DNA of 64,000 nucleotides from Labia minor (lineage: Eukaryota; Arthropoda; Insecta; Dermaptera; Spongiphoridae): NCBI GenBank assembly GCA_963082975.1, contig OY720346.1, positions 30,188,720 to 30,252,719 on the forward strand. The letters are read 5' to 3'. The position numbers were made by a program, and so were the translations under genes. This document shows, in pieces, positions 9,945-19,626 of the stretch (position 1 is its first letter; the number at the start of each line of letters is the position of its first letter). The notes beneath the pieces are model-generated. The model saw only the letters and a list, made by a program, of their open reading frames with translations. It was not told the origin of the DNA and searched no databases.

Positions 9945-11080
9945 ACCACAGAGCATCCGTACCAGAGGCATACACTCAATGCTATTTTTTTTTCACCCTT
10001 AGTGATGGCAAGTGATGGCAAGGATGGCAAACAGGTTGGACATGTGGGAGCGTTTTTACCGACCGGAGAGAGGGGCATTTTTAAGTTTTTTTTGTATGAA
10101 TATTGTGAATTTAAAAATTATTTATTGAGATATAAAATTAGCATTACAGAAATCAAATATGCTTTTTTCAAATATCCAAATAAATAATTTTTAAATTAAC
10201 AGAAAACTCCACCTCTACCTTTATGTAATTTACATAAATAAAATAAACGAATAATGTTCTTGTTAAAATTTAATATGTATGGATTAAAAATTTCCTTCAA
10301 TGTCAATATATGAAACACATACGAATTGTTCTTAGTGAGAAGGAAATTTATAAATAAATAATCATTTCTATTTCCAAAAAGATACTATTTAAAAAGATCA
10401 CAAGAAATCCATAAATCATTGATTAACTAAGAATAATTAATCTAACGCATTTTTAATCATCTAAGTTTATCAAACAACTGATTTACGTACATTTGGGTAA
10501 ATTTATAAATGAAAAAAATGTGGGATGTCTCCGCTCGGCTATCATGCAAATTCCAATTTGATAAATTAACACATATATATTATATTTAAATTAAATTATA
10601 AATTAAAATTAATAAATAGTATTTATTAAACCAGCGCGAGTTTGGCTCTTTGTTGAGGGCATCTGGTCACATGCTGGCGCGTGATTGTTAGTCAACGTGC
10701 TAAAAAATTAATTCCGGTACTTTTATCGATTCAACCAAGCTGAAATTCTATATATAGCAGTTTTATGAAATTTTTAAACATGTGAAAAACTATAAAAGAT
10801 ATACTGAGAGGAGTACGTGAATATATTTGATTTAATAGTGCTTATTGTGAATTTCTATATTGCTGTGAAATTTGTATTTATTTATCAAATATTAAATAAT
10901 TTAACTTTGATATTTGATTTGTTACAATGTAATTTAAATTATTTATCAAACAATTTATAATAAATTTTTCAATTTTATTTGTGTTAAATGTTAAATAAAA
11001 TTTATATTTATATTTATCAAATAATAAATAATATAACTTCATAAGTTAAATAGTGTTAAGTGAAAAATAAAAATTAGTCA
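9945..11080 (+). repeat. Repeat X, copy 1 (upstream of the F-box gene)
   Basis: More than 1.1 kb that is nearly identical to 29440-30575 and partly inverted at 27770-28345. It contains a TTTTT|ACCGACCGG motif at 10058 (ACCGACCGACG in the copies near 28271 and 28483), the same 5' sequence as the Helentron-like family. It also contains a promoter-like block at 10630-10790. No coding sequence is supported. It runs straight into repeat Y and then the F-box gene. Confidence 0.8.
10630..10790 (+). promoter_or_regulatory. Promoter-like block with TATA box
   Basis: CCAGCGCGAGTTTGGCTC, then a conserved spacer (TTAATTCCGGTACTTT) and CTATATATAGCAG at about 10750. The same block recurs at 18775, 19015, 30120 and, inverted, at 49882-50033. 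The TATA-like core is conserved in those copies that reach it. A consensus-like donor (GAGGA|GTACGTGA, about 10813) and acceptor (AATTGCAG, 11167) could splice out most of the DNA between it and the F-box gene. This is inference from motifs; no transcript is known. Confidence 0.4.
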
Positions 11081-11084
11081 AGAA

Positions 11085-11310
11085 TTGCTGGGTTTGTTTC
11101 GAATATTATGTGTACGGATACTCTGTGCACGGATGGTATGTCGAGTTTGATATTCAAATAATTGCAGGGAATTCGGAAGGCATGTGGGAGGGGGTGATCT
11201 TCGGTCATTTTTTTTGCGGTGCCATCTATTGGGCGCCTGAAGAGTCAACCGTTTTCCAGTAACGCCATCTGGTGTTCGAGTTACACCGGTCCCATTGAGG
11301 TGATACTGGG
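11085..11310 (+). repeat. Repeat Y, copy 1 (likely 5' leader region)
   Basis: Starts GCTGGGTTTGTTTCG and ends CGGTCCCATTGAGGTG. Copies are at 27127-27345 (reverse), 29160-29370 and 30857-31020. The part from ATTGCAGG onward is best conserved, including GCCATCTATTGGGCGCC. Here it lies about 100 bp before the F-box start codon, so it is probably upstream untranslated or promoter DNA of that gene. Confidence 0.7.
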
Positions 11311-11415
11311 TTGATTTGCTCTCTGCATCTGCATCTCACCAAGTCAACATTAGCACTCTTGCACTCTTGCTAGCTGAGTGTATTTTACAATTTGTTTTGT
11401 TTTTGATTTTTAATC

Positions 11416-12813
11416 ATGCCATCCAAAAAGTTGAAAACCAACCCTTCTGTTCAGAAGCTGTCTCCTGTAAATGAAGCAAATGTTAATTATACTTGTGATC
11501 AAGAATTACATCAACATATGAGCAGATTACCGCAAGAATTAGTAGGTAATATTCTTCAATATTCAAAAAAAAAACAATTGCTTATTTTTAGTGAAGATCC
11601 ATATTATTACCATGTGATTAAAAAGTCTGGGATTATCTCTTCTTTACCTCCAATATCATTGGTCGGTCGGGATTCCTTCTACGCTGAGCAATTTTTTGGA
11701 CGATTCTATTTATTAATAGAAACTGTTGATGTATGTGAGTTGAATTATGAATTTTTAATTAAGTTTATAAAAAATTTTCCCATGCCACGATTAAAAAAAA
11801 TTAATTTTGATTTGGATATCAATCCTAGAAAACTCAGAAAAATAATAAAAGATCTAAAAAATTTAAAATGTCTTATAGAAGAAGGTAAATTGCCAACTTG
11901 TCCTACTTTCAATAAGGTAGAAGAAATCGATATCGAAATACATCCGTATTTTCAAAATTATGGTATTTTTCTATGGGCTATTAAATATTTTTTTCCAAAT
12001 TTAAAAAAGTTAATTACCACCAATCAATATTTACTAACTCATAAATTGTTTTGGAATATCAACAAACTTGTAACATTAAATTTAGAGTCACTGGCACGTA
12101 TTAAATCCTTGAAAACAATAGGTAACTTAAATAATTTAAGAAAATTAAAAATTGATTTGCGTTATAAAAATAAAACCTGGCCATCTTATTTGTCTAAATT
12201 AGAAAATTTAGAACACCTAGATATCAGTTACAGGGGCCCAGAAGAAATTCTCAGGAGTTATTTTGAAATTGCACCATTACGTAAATTGAAAAAACTAACG
12301 CTTGCGCCAATTCAATCATTTACAGAACAACTAGTTAAAGTGTTCCTTGAAAAAGAATTACCATTAACAAATTTGAAAATATTCAATTGCCAAAATGTCC
12401 AGGAAAATGCATTGAAAATTCTTAATCAGTTTGAAAATTTAACAGATCTCCGATTAGAATACTGTAATTTTATAAGAAGTAGTGATCTAAAAGATATCCA
12501 TAAAATAAAAAAATTAAATATTTTATCTTTGTATGATTGTTCATTAATATGTAATGAAGTACTTCCATACATTTTTCAATGTAAAACATTATATCAATTA
12601 ATTCTTGTGGGCACAAAGATTAAAATTGATTTTAGTATATTTAAAAATAACTTGCGTCTTCATACATTGAACATTAGACAAAAGGACAAACCTACTAAAT
12701 ATGGGACCTTGGAATCTAATATAAATCCTCGATATAAGGGTCGAAATTTAAAAAAATTGTTACCTTGTGCGAGTATTATCAAAAAATTGAATGATAATTA
12801 TACTTCGTTATAA
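11416..12813 (+). CDS. F-box / leucine-rich repeat protein
   Basis: An intact single-exon frame of 465 codons, the longest clearly non-transposon gene in the window. Residues 1-30 are polar and basic with no signal peptide. Residues 36-75 fit an F-box: MSRLPQELVGNILQYSKKKQ. From about residue 193 to 420 there are irregular leucine-rich repeats (FPNLKKL, NLRKLKI, LENLEHLDI, LRKLKKLTL, FENLTDLRLEYC, LNILSLYDC). F-box proteins of this build are substrate-recognition subunits of SCF ubiquitin ligases: the F-box binds Skp1 and the repeats bind the target. The target cannot be inferred. The start is the first ATG of the frame, with context AATCATGCC. The coding sequence is A+T rich like its surroundings. 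An AATAAA lies 11 bases after the stop. The upstream 1.4 kb is multi-copy, so the gene may belong to a recently duplicated or mobile gene family. Low similarity between its repeats leaves room for another fold. Confidence 0.75.
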   Translation: MPSKKLKTNPSVQKLSPVNEANVNYTCDQELHQHMSRLPQELVGNILQYSKKKQLLIFSEDPYYYHVIKKSGIISSLPPISLVGRDSFYAEQFFGRFYLLIETVDVCELNYEFLIKFIKNFPMPRLKKINFDLDINPRKLRKIIKDLKNLKCLIEEGKLPTCPTFNKVEEIDIEIHPYFQNYGIFLWAIKYFFPNLKKLITTNQYLLTHKLFWNINKLVTLNLESLARIKSLKTIGNLNNLRKLKIDLRYKNKTWPSYLSKLENLEHLDISYRGPEEILRSYFEIAPLRKLKKLTLAPIQSFTEQLVKVFLEKELPLTNLKIFNCQNVQENALKILNQFENLTDLRLEYCNFIRSSDLKDIHKIKKLNILSLYDCSLICNEVLPYIFQCKTLYQLILVGTKIKIDFSIFKNNLRLHTLNIRQKDKPTKYGTLESNINPRYKGRNLKKLLPCASIIKKLNDNYTSL

Positions 12814-12823
12814 CTGTATTAAA

Positions 12824-12829
12824 AATAAA
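12824..12829 (+). terminator. Polyadenylation signal
   Basis: AATAAA 11 bases after the TAA stop of the F-box gene. Further AATAAA-like hexamers follow in the A/T-rich tail, so this one is likely but not certain to be used. Confidence 0.5.
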
Positions 12830-13833
12830 TGTTTATAAATAATTCTTATGATCGTTATAAAAGTGAAGTTATTTTAATATTTAAGATTTATAGGTGTATT
12901 TTATAATATCTATATTAAAAATATTTATATATTATATAATTTTTATTAATTGAAAATACTGCTCTAATATAAAAAAATTAAATAAATTACCATTGCATGT
13001 TTGTATTTAAATAAAAAAGAAATTGTTAACGTTAAATCATAAATATATTATTCTAATTATTCTCAGTATTTCACATTTTTTCTACTATATTTATTTAGAA
13101 TAATAGTAAATAAATATTTTTTTTTATTTTTATTAATTTTATTTTATTTAAATTAAATTATTATAAAAATAATTTTAAATATTTAATAAAATTATGTATA
13201 AAGTAAAATTATTTTACTATTTTCGTCAAATATAATGTCTATATTAAAATAAATACTATTCTTGTTCATTATAGTAATTAATGTGTTATTTAAAACAAGA
13301 CGTTAGGCTAATTTGTATATAATAATTTTAATTTTAACTTTTTACTCTATTTTAATTATTATCAATAAATATTTGATATAAATGTTATAAAATTTTACGT
13401 TATTTTATTTATTTTAAATTTTAAGCTATTGTGTATACTTATTATAAAATTAATAAAAATATATTTATGTACTTTTTAATAAGTAAAGAGACAACTTTTA
13501 ATAAATTCTCTTTCATGTTGATTTATTGTAAGTTTATAAAATCAACTTTAATACAAAAACTTAACAAATAATTCATTGGAACTTTTTGTCATATATAATC
13601 TCTTTATTAAAATAAATATATAAAAAATATTTATACAAATGATAATTGAAAAATGGCGATACGCTAATTTATATTTAATATTTTTAATGTATATCTTAAT
13701 TAATATTAATTAGTATATATAATAATAATTCATTAATATTAATAAATATTAAAAAATGAAATTTCTGAATTTATTTTGTTTTACTTATTCAATCCCATAA
13801 CTTTTCCTATATTCTTTATAAATATATTTATAA
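12830..13833. other. Very A+T-rich spacer
   Basis: No gene, no recognised repeat. Composition is almost entirely A and T. Confidence 0.5.
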
Positions 13834-14075
13834 TCTTATATATAAAATTCTCGTGTCACAAAACTTTGAAATCATACTCCTCCGAAACGGCTGGACCGAT
13901 TCTTATGAAATTTTTTATGCATATTCAGTAGGTCTCAGGGCATGTCAGACTTCCTTCATAAAACCGCTAATTGGTAAGGTGTGTCCAGGAATTGCTAATT
14001 AATTAAAAATAGTTTAGTTACCATACTAGCTCATAGAGGCGCTGGTGGCGATAATTTGACATTTGCTCAGAATTT
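13834..14075 (+). mobile_element. Helitron-like 5' unit (family B, second copy)
   Basis: A|TCTTATATATAAAATTCTCG start, then the motif CCGAAACGGCTGGACCGATT typical of insect repeat leaders, then the block ATAGAGGCGCTGGTGGCG (14033-14058) shared with 4160-4185. A 3' hairpin with CTAG was not found, so only the 5' portion is claimed. Confidence 0.45.
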
Positions 14076-14175
14076 AAAAATTATTGTAATATTTCACTTT
14101 TTATTTTAAATTCTAATATTCAAATATCAATTCAATTATGTTAAATTATTAAAGCTTTGGTGGTTGTTTTTATTT

Positions 14176-14312
14176 ATAACGGAATTTTGTAAATTAAACC
14201 ACATATTGATATTTGCTACTTCTGCAATCGAAACGTGTATATTTTTGTATTTTTTGAATAAATTTACAATAACAAATATCAATATGTGGTTTAATTTACA
14301 AAATTCCGTTAT
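14176..14312. repeat. Perfect 40-bp inverted repeat, 57-bp spacer
   Basis: Arms 14176-14215 and 14273-14312 are exact reverse complements (outer edge ATAACGGAATTTTG). Transcribed in either direction it would fold into a hairpin with a 40-bp stem. No element ends were recognised around it. Confidence 0.9.
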
Positions 14313-14756
14313 CAATTCAATTAAATAATTTATTCTAAATGTTCTCATTTTAATTTATTTAATAAAATATTTATAGATCATATTTAATCATTTTTATTTA
14401 TTCTTTCTATATATTTGAATATTTCTTCTTTTCTATTTGAAAGTGAAAGGTTAAAAAAACAGAATATATTATTTTTACCACGTTTTTCTTAGCTTGCTTT
14501 CTTGTTTGTTTGTTTGTTTATTTATCTGTTCGGGTCAAATCTTGCAATCGAAATTTCGACCACTTCCAGTCATCCAATCGCTCTGAAACTTTTCAGAGTT
14601 ATGTATTCTGGATGACAATACAATAAAATAACACATTCGTAGCTTGCAAGTGTTTAATTAGAGCATAATTAATGAATATAATTTTGTATGGGAAAATCAA
14701 AACAAAAAGTGTAAATATTTAAATTTGAAAAAAACCGTTAAAAACCCGTTAAAAGA

Positions 14757-14843
14757 ATAATTCTTCTTAATTATTAATCTTTGTACTGCCATGATTAAAA
14801 TAATTCTTCTTAATTATTAATCTTTGTACTGCCATGATTAAAA
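14757..14843. repeat. Tandem duplication, period 43 bp
   Basis: Two essentially identical units containing TTCTTCTTAATTATTAATC and TTTGTACTGCCATGATT. The lack of divergence suggests a recent slip. Confidence 0.9.
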
Positions 14844-15280
14844 TAAAACTATCTTTATATCTAAACTTTAATAGAGTAAATCATAATGACTTTTATTTGA
14901 TGAATGGAATAAATACACATTTAAAAAATAATTTTTTGTCCTTGTTGGTCTTTGTCCCTTTGTTTGTGTTTGTCTGTGTTGGGTCTATATATACCTCACC
15001 TCCACGCGGTTAGACCTGGCACTCCAAATTTATGGAAACCAAGAAGGTATATTAATGTTTTGTACTGTAATTTAGAAAACAAAATTTAAATTTATGATGA
15101 GTTTTAGGCAATAAAGAATTAAAATATGACAAATTTAAAAATTTCTCTTTATAATTCAATTTAAATTTATTACTTTCAGGATAATAGTATTTCATGACTA
15201 TTAAAGTCAATCAAAAAACTTAAAAGTAGTATAGGTCAAGTGAAATCGATTGCAATATATGAAGACTAAAAAGTAGAAAA

Positions 15281-16133
15281 TAATACTTTATATAAAAAAA
15301 AAACTTTTTTAAAAAACCACGTTTTTAACGCACTAAAAAGAAGAAAATAATTTTTCTGAAACCCCATAGGTACTGACATTACAAACAAGAGATATGATTT
15401 GAAGAAAATTTTCTATAACGTAAAACGTGGGGCGCAACTATGGCTAAAATATTCTGTATCGTATAAAAATTTATAAATAAATGTTATTAGGTACAAATTA
15501 ATAGGATAAATGAATTCATATTTTAATTAGCTTCAAAAAGTAAAGCTTATAACTTATCGAAATTTTTAAAAGAGGTAAATTTAATTTATGAAAAGATTAC
15601 CTTTAGATTACTAATAATATTCACTTTTAAAAAATTCTGATAAAAAATGACATCCTAACAATATTCTGGTAAATAATATAAGAAATTTAACTTGAAGAAA
15701 TCTAAAACTAAATTTTGCTACTGCAAAACTTCTAGCAAATATTTAATATTTATGTTAATAAAATTTCTAAAGTGTAAATTGAAGATGTTTATTTAATATT
15801 AAGGAATTAATTTTCCAAAAAAAATTTACATTAATAAAAGTATTCTGTTGGATTACTAATAATATTCCCTTTTACAAAAAGTCTGGTAAAAAATATAAAA
15901 CTTAAAATATAAATCCATGGATATTGAAATAAATTAATCAAAGAAATTATATTGCATTTAAAAAATTTATTATTATTTGCGCCCCACGTTTTACGTTATA
16001 GAAAATTTTCTTCAAATCATATCTCTTGTTTGTAATGTCAGTACCTATGGGGTTTCAGAAAAATTATTTTCTTCTTTTTAGTGCGTTAAAAACGTGGTTT
16101 TTTAAAAAAGTTTTTTTTTTATATAAAGTATTA
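15281..16133. mobile_element. Fold-back element with 157-bp inverted arms
   Basis: Arms 15281-15437 and 15977-16133 are near-perfect reverse complements; the outer edge is TAATACTTTATAT and the inner edge GGGGCGCAA. The 539-bp centre is A+T rich and has no coding potential. Long TIRs around an anonymous core fit a fold-back or long-TIR non-autonomous DNA transposon. Two inverted copies of a shorter repeat would look the same. No clear target duplication was found. Confidence 0.7.
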
Positions 16134-16544
16134 TTAATATGTTTGATGAATACAAAAATATTTTCAAAACGTCAATTATTAATTACAACTATATTTTAAA
16201 TGCAAAAATGATTTCTTGGTTAATTAAAATATGTTTTTTTAGACAAATGATATAACGAGATGTTTTAAATTTTTGTCTGTATTATATTTTTTTATTAATA
16301 GGCCTCTTTTTTTATTTTTCATTTTTAATAAATTCTCTTTTTTGATATGATATTAATAAAAAATAATATTAAATTGTATATAAAATTAAAAATTAGAATA
16401 TTTGAATTTTTTTAAATTTTAACACATGTAATCAATCATATGCATAACGAATGGAAAATTTTGAAAATCAACTTAGTATTAAATTCAGAAAAAAATACTC
16501 ATATATAGAATATAATAGACCATTCGAATATAATTTAAAACTAT

Positions 16545-17025
16545 TTTTCTCCTTCTATTTTAAATTTTAAAAAAAACGGAGTGTTACGAAATTAAGATGC
16601 CTGGATAGATAAATGGGCTGGAAGAGGAGGCAATTTATAATTTTCTTCTAATTCAGATTGAAATTAATAGTGATAAGAAAATATATTTATTAACAAAATC
16701 TTAATATACAAAATGTAGAATTTGAATATGTAGAAAAATTGAATGTAATCACGAAGGATAATAATATTTGAGACGAATTTAAATCGAGGTTGTAATCGGG
16801 AAACGCCTGTTATCATGCAGTAAAGAGGCTTATCTCATCAAAATTATTATCAAAAGGAATCAAAATTAAAATATATAAACCAATTATTTTACCTGTTGTA
16901 TTATATGGGTGGGACGCATGGTCTATGACCCTGGGAGATGAGAGTAGTAGATTCAGAGTATTTGAGAATAGGAATCTTTCCAGCATTTATTGGCCAAAGA
17001 AAGATAAGGTCACCGGAGCAGCTAG
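16545..17025 (+). mobile_element. Helitron 3' part with RTE fragment (third copy)
   Basis: Colinear with the RTE-bearing Helitrons: a decayed VEFEYVEKLN, a NACYHAVKRL-like stretch and an SMTLGDES..FRVFENR reading in shifting frames, ending GGAGCAGCTAG|T at 17025. The terminal hairpins present at 4860 and 23281 are deleted, leaving only the last bases. The 5' end is missing. Confidence 0.6.
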
Positions 17026-18113
17026 TATTATATAATATAAAGATAAATAAATAATATAAATATATAATTTTTTTATAAAATTAGGTTTTTCTCAATGACT
17101 AAAAAGAATAAAATAATTTTTCTTTAAGCCTGACAAAGTTTATGGATGAATTTCTTCATATACAACAAAAAAACGTTTGGCGCATTTCTTATTTAATTCA
17201 ATTCAAATGTGAGATAGTCGAGTGGAGACATTTCAGATTAATTTGATCTTATTATACTAGCAAATATTGTATATATATGAAAATTCTTGATTAATTTATT
17301 AATTAACCGCTTTAAAGATTTTTTTGAAATTCAAACCATAGATAATATTAATAAATACAAATCGATCTGTATTGGTTTCAATCTGGAAAAACATCATCTT
17401 CATTAATTTTTTCTTAATTGAAATTTATAAATGGATGACATCCATATTGAAATTTGTCTCTTTTTTTTCTTTAATTGATATTGTATTAATACTTATTTTA
17501 TATTTAAAATATTTTAAAATTTATTATTTAATTTCGAAATAAAATTAAAAATATTTATTTTAATGAAATATATATTTATCAAAAAAACAAAAAACAAATA
17601 CGGCTTGGTAATTATCTTGCCAAAATGGTAAAAAAAGTTACTTTTATTAGTCGCGCGGTTAGATAACATTTGATAATAAATAGAATTTTAATAAAACTAG
17701 CTGGCATCTCTTTCAAAATTTGTTAAACAAAGACACTCCACTCGACATTTCACCAACTAAAAATCTAAACAAGGAGGAAATAGACAATTCCATAGTACAT
17801 ATTGAAAAGCTTTACATAATTCCACCCCTCAAATTAAATTTCCAAATTCTTGTGAAAAATAAATAAACAAGCAAAGTTAAAACATTAACAAAAGCTAAAA
17901 GCTTTCTTATTTCTCAAATAAAAATTGGCAGTCGTGGGACTGGCCGACAGAAGTGAAAACTTGTGCGTAAGAAATTTGAAAGCAGACGGAATGCGCACCA
18001 GCTTCACGAGAAAAATGAAATTTATATACGTATATATATATATAAAATTCATAATTATTTTTTTCAGCAAACTGATTATTATTACAAAAATATTAAAAAT
18101 ACGATGTGTATGA

Positions 18114-18144
<31 letters not shown>

Positions 18145-18774
18145 GCAATGTCTGTCTGTCTGTCTGTGTGTGTGTCTGTCAAATACTCAAAAACTACCCG
18201 TCCGATTGCGATGAAACTTTCAGGGATTGTTGTGGGCGTCCCAGGGAAGGTTTTAGTATAGTTAAATCCAAAATTAATTTATCCAAAATTAATTTAATTA
18301 GTAATATTTTGGTAAAAGTCTATTTATGGTTACCATGGTTACTTTGAAAAATTTACAATAAATAAATAAAAATAATTGGAAATCTTTTCAACTTATTATT
18401 TTGATAAATTTTATTAATATTTTTAATTTTTTTTAAACTGCCAAAAATAACATACCCATAATAATACTTGTAATAAAAATAAAAATATAAATCACAATGT
18501 AAGTAAAATATTGAATCGTTTTATTTATATTGTTTCAATTATTGTTTGAATATTTATTAAATTTATATATAGATTAATTTACATGTTTAAATGTATATTT
18601 AATAAATTTATTTATTGATTCTTAATATTAATAACTCCAATTACTTTCTTGAAATTTTTTTTATTTAAAAACATATTCAGCATATCTCGCAAATTTGAAT
18701 TGGATTAAATAACATATATTAATTTAAATTAAATTAATTCAATTATAAATTAAAATTAATAAATAATATTTATT
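17026..18774. other. A+T-rich stretch with a CTGT-repeat leader
   Basis: No gene. Near 17205 a motif GAGATAGTCGAGTGGAGAC links this DNA to repeat X (also at 18990 and 50118). At 18137-18260 a (TA)n run is followed by AAAGGCAATGTCTGTCTGTC and CGTCCGATTGCGATGAAACT. This resembles the leaders of Helitron-like families, but no ends could be set. Confidence 0.4.
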
Positions 18775-19135
18775 AAACCAGCGCAAGTTTGGCTCTTTTT
18801 TGATGGCCCCACGTCACGTGTTGGCGCGTGAGATTTCCAGTGTTAAAAAATTAATTCTGGTACTTTCAGCAATTCAATTTTCGATGTTGAGATTTTGATG
18901 TTTTTGATGTTATAAATAATATTTATTAAATTATAATTTAATTAATTTAATTTAAATTAATAAATATTATTTAATCAAATTCAAATTTGCGAGATAGTCG
19001 AGTAGATAGTGGAGTGTTTGGCTCTTTGTTGATGGCACCACGTCACATGTTGGCGCGTGAGATTTCCAGTGTTAAAAAATTAATTCTGGTACTTTCAGCG
19101 ATTCTATCAAGCTGAAATTCTATATATAGCAGTTT
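18775..19135 (+). repeat. Two partial copies of repeat X core
   Basis: 18775-18890 and 19015-19135 both carry the TTTGGCTCTTT...TTGGCGCGTGAGATTTCC...TTAATTCTGGTACTTT block. The second also keeps CTATATATAGCAG. The TATA-like sequence is preserved in the second copy although no gene follows. Confidence 0.7.
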
Positions 19136-19216
19136 TATACAATTATTAATCATGTGAAAAATTATCAAACATATATCTTTATTTTTACGGTCATACACAC
19201 ACACACACCCACATTT

Positions 19217-19230
19217 TTAAAAATTAATTT
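19217..19230. repeat. 14-bp target site duplication (left)
   Basis: TTAAAAATTAATTT here and again at 21433-21446, directly flanking the LINE at 19231-21432. Confidence 0.8.
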
Positions 19231-19336
19231 TATTTATTATTTTTATTTATTATCGATTCCACCCTTCCCCGTTTTGGGGTTTAGGGCTACAATTACCATA
19301 ATTTATATACATAATTTATAGATATTATTTACACTA

Positions 19337-19553
19337 CAGATTTTATTTTCAAATCACTTCCGTCTTTTTTGACTTCTCTTGCTCTCTTCTTTCTTTATTT
19401 CCCTCTCCCACACACACCACCATTCACACATCTTCTCATTTATGCCAGATTTTATTTTCCAATCTCTTCCGTCTTTTTTGACTTCTTGCTCTCTTCCTTC
19501 TTTATTTCCCCTTCCCACACACACCACCATTCACACATCTTCTCATTTATGCT
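19337..19553 (-). repeat. Tandem duplication, period 109 bp, in LINE 3' UTR
   Basis: The segments from 19337 and from 19446 share CCGTCTTTTTTGACTTC, CTTTATTTCCC and CACACACACCACCATTC with minor differences. Duplicated 3' UTR blocks are common in LINEs and may affect recognition by their own reverse transcriptase. Confidence 0.85.
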
Positions 19554-19626
19554 CTCAGTCAACATTTTCAACCAATTCACATTCTGTCCACAATTTTCTC
19601 TCCACTCTCTCAAATTTTCACTCACT

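Noticed and set aside
17885..18214. Overlapping Ile/Tyr-rich open frames
   Set aside because: They translate (TA)n repeats; no conserved motif or splice evidence.
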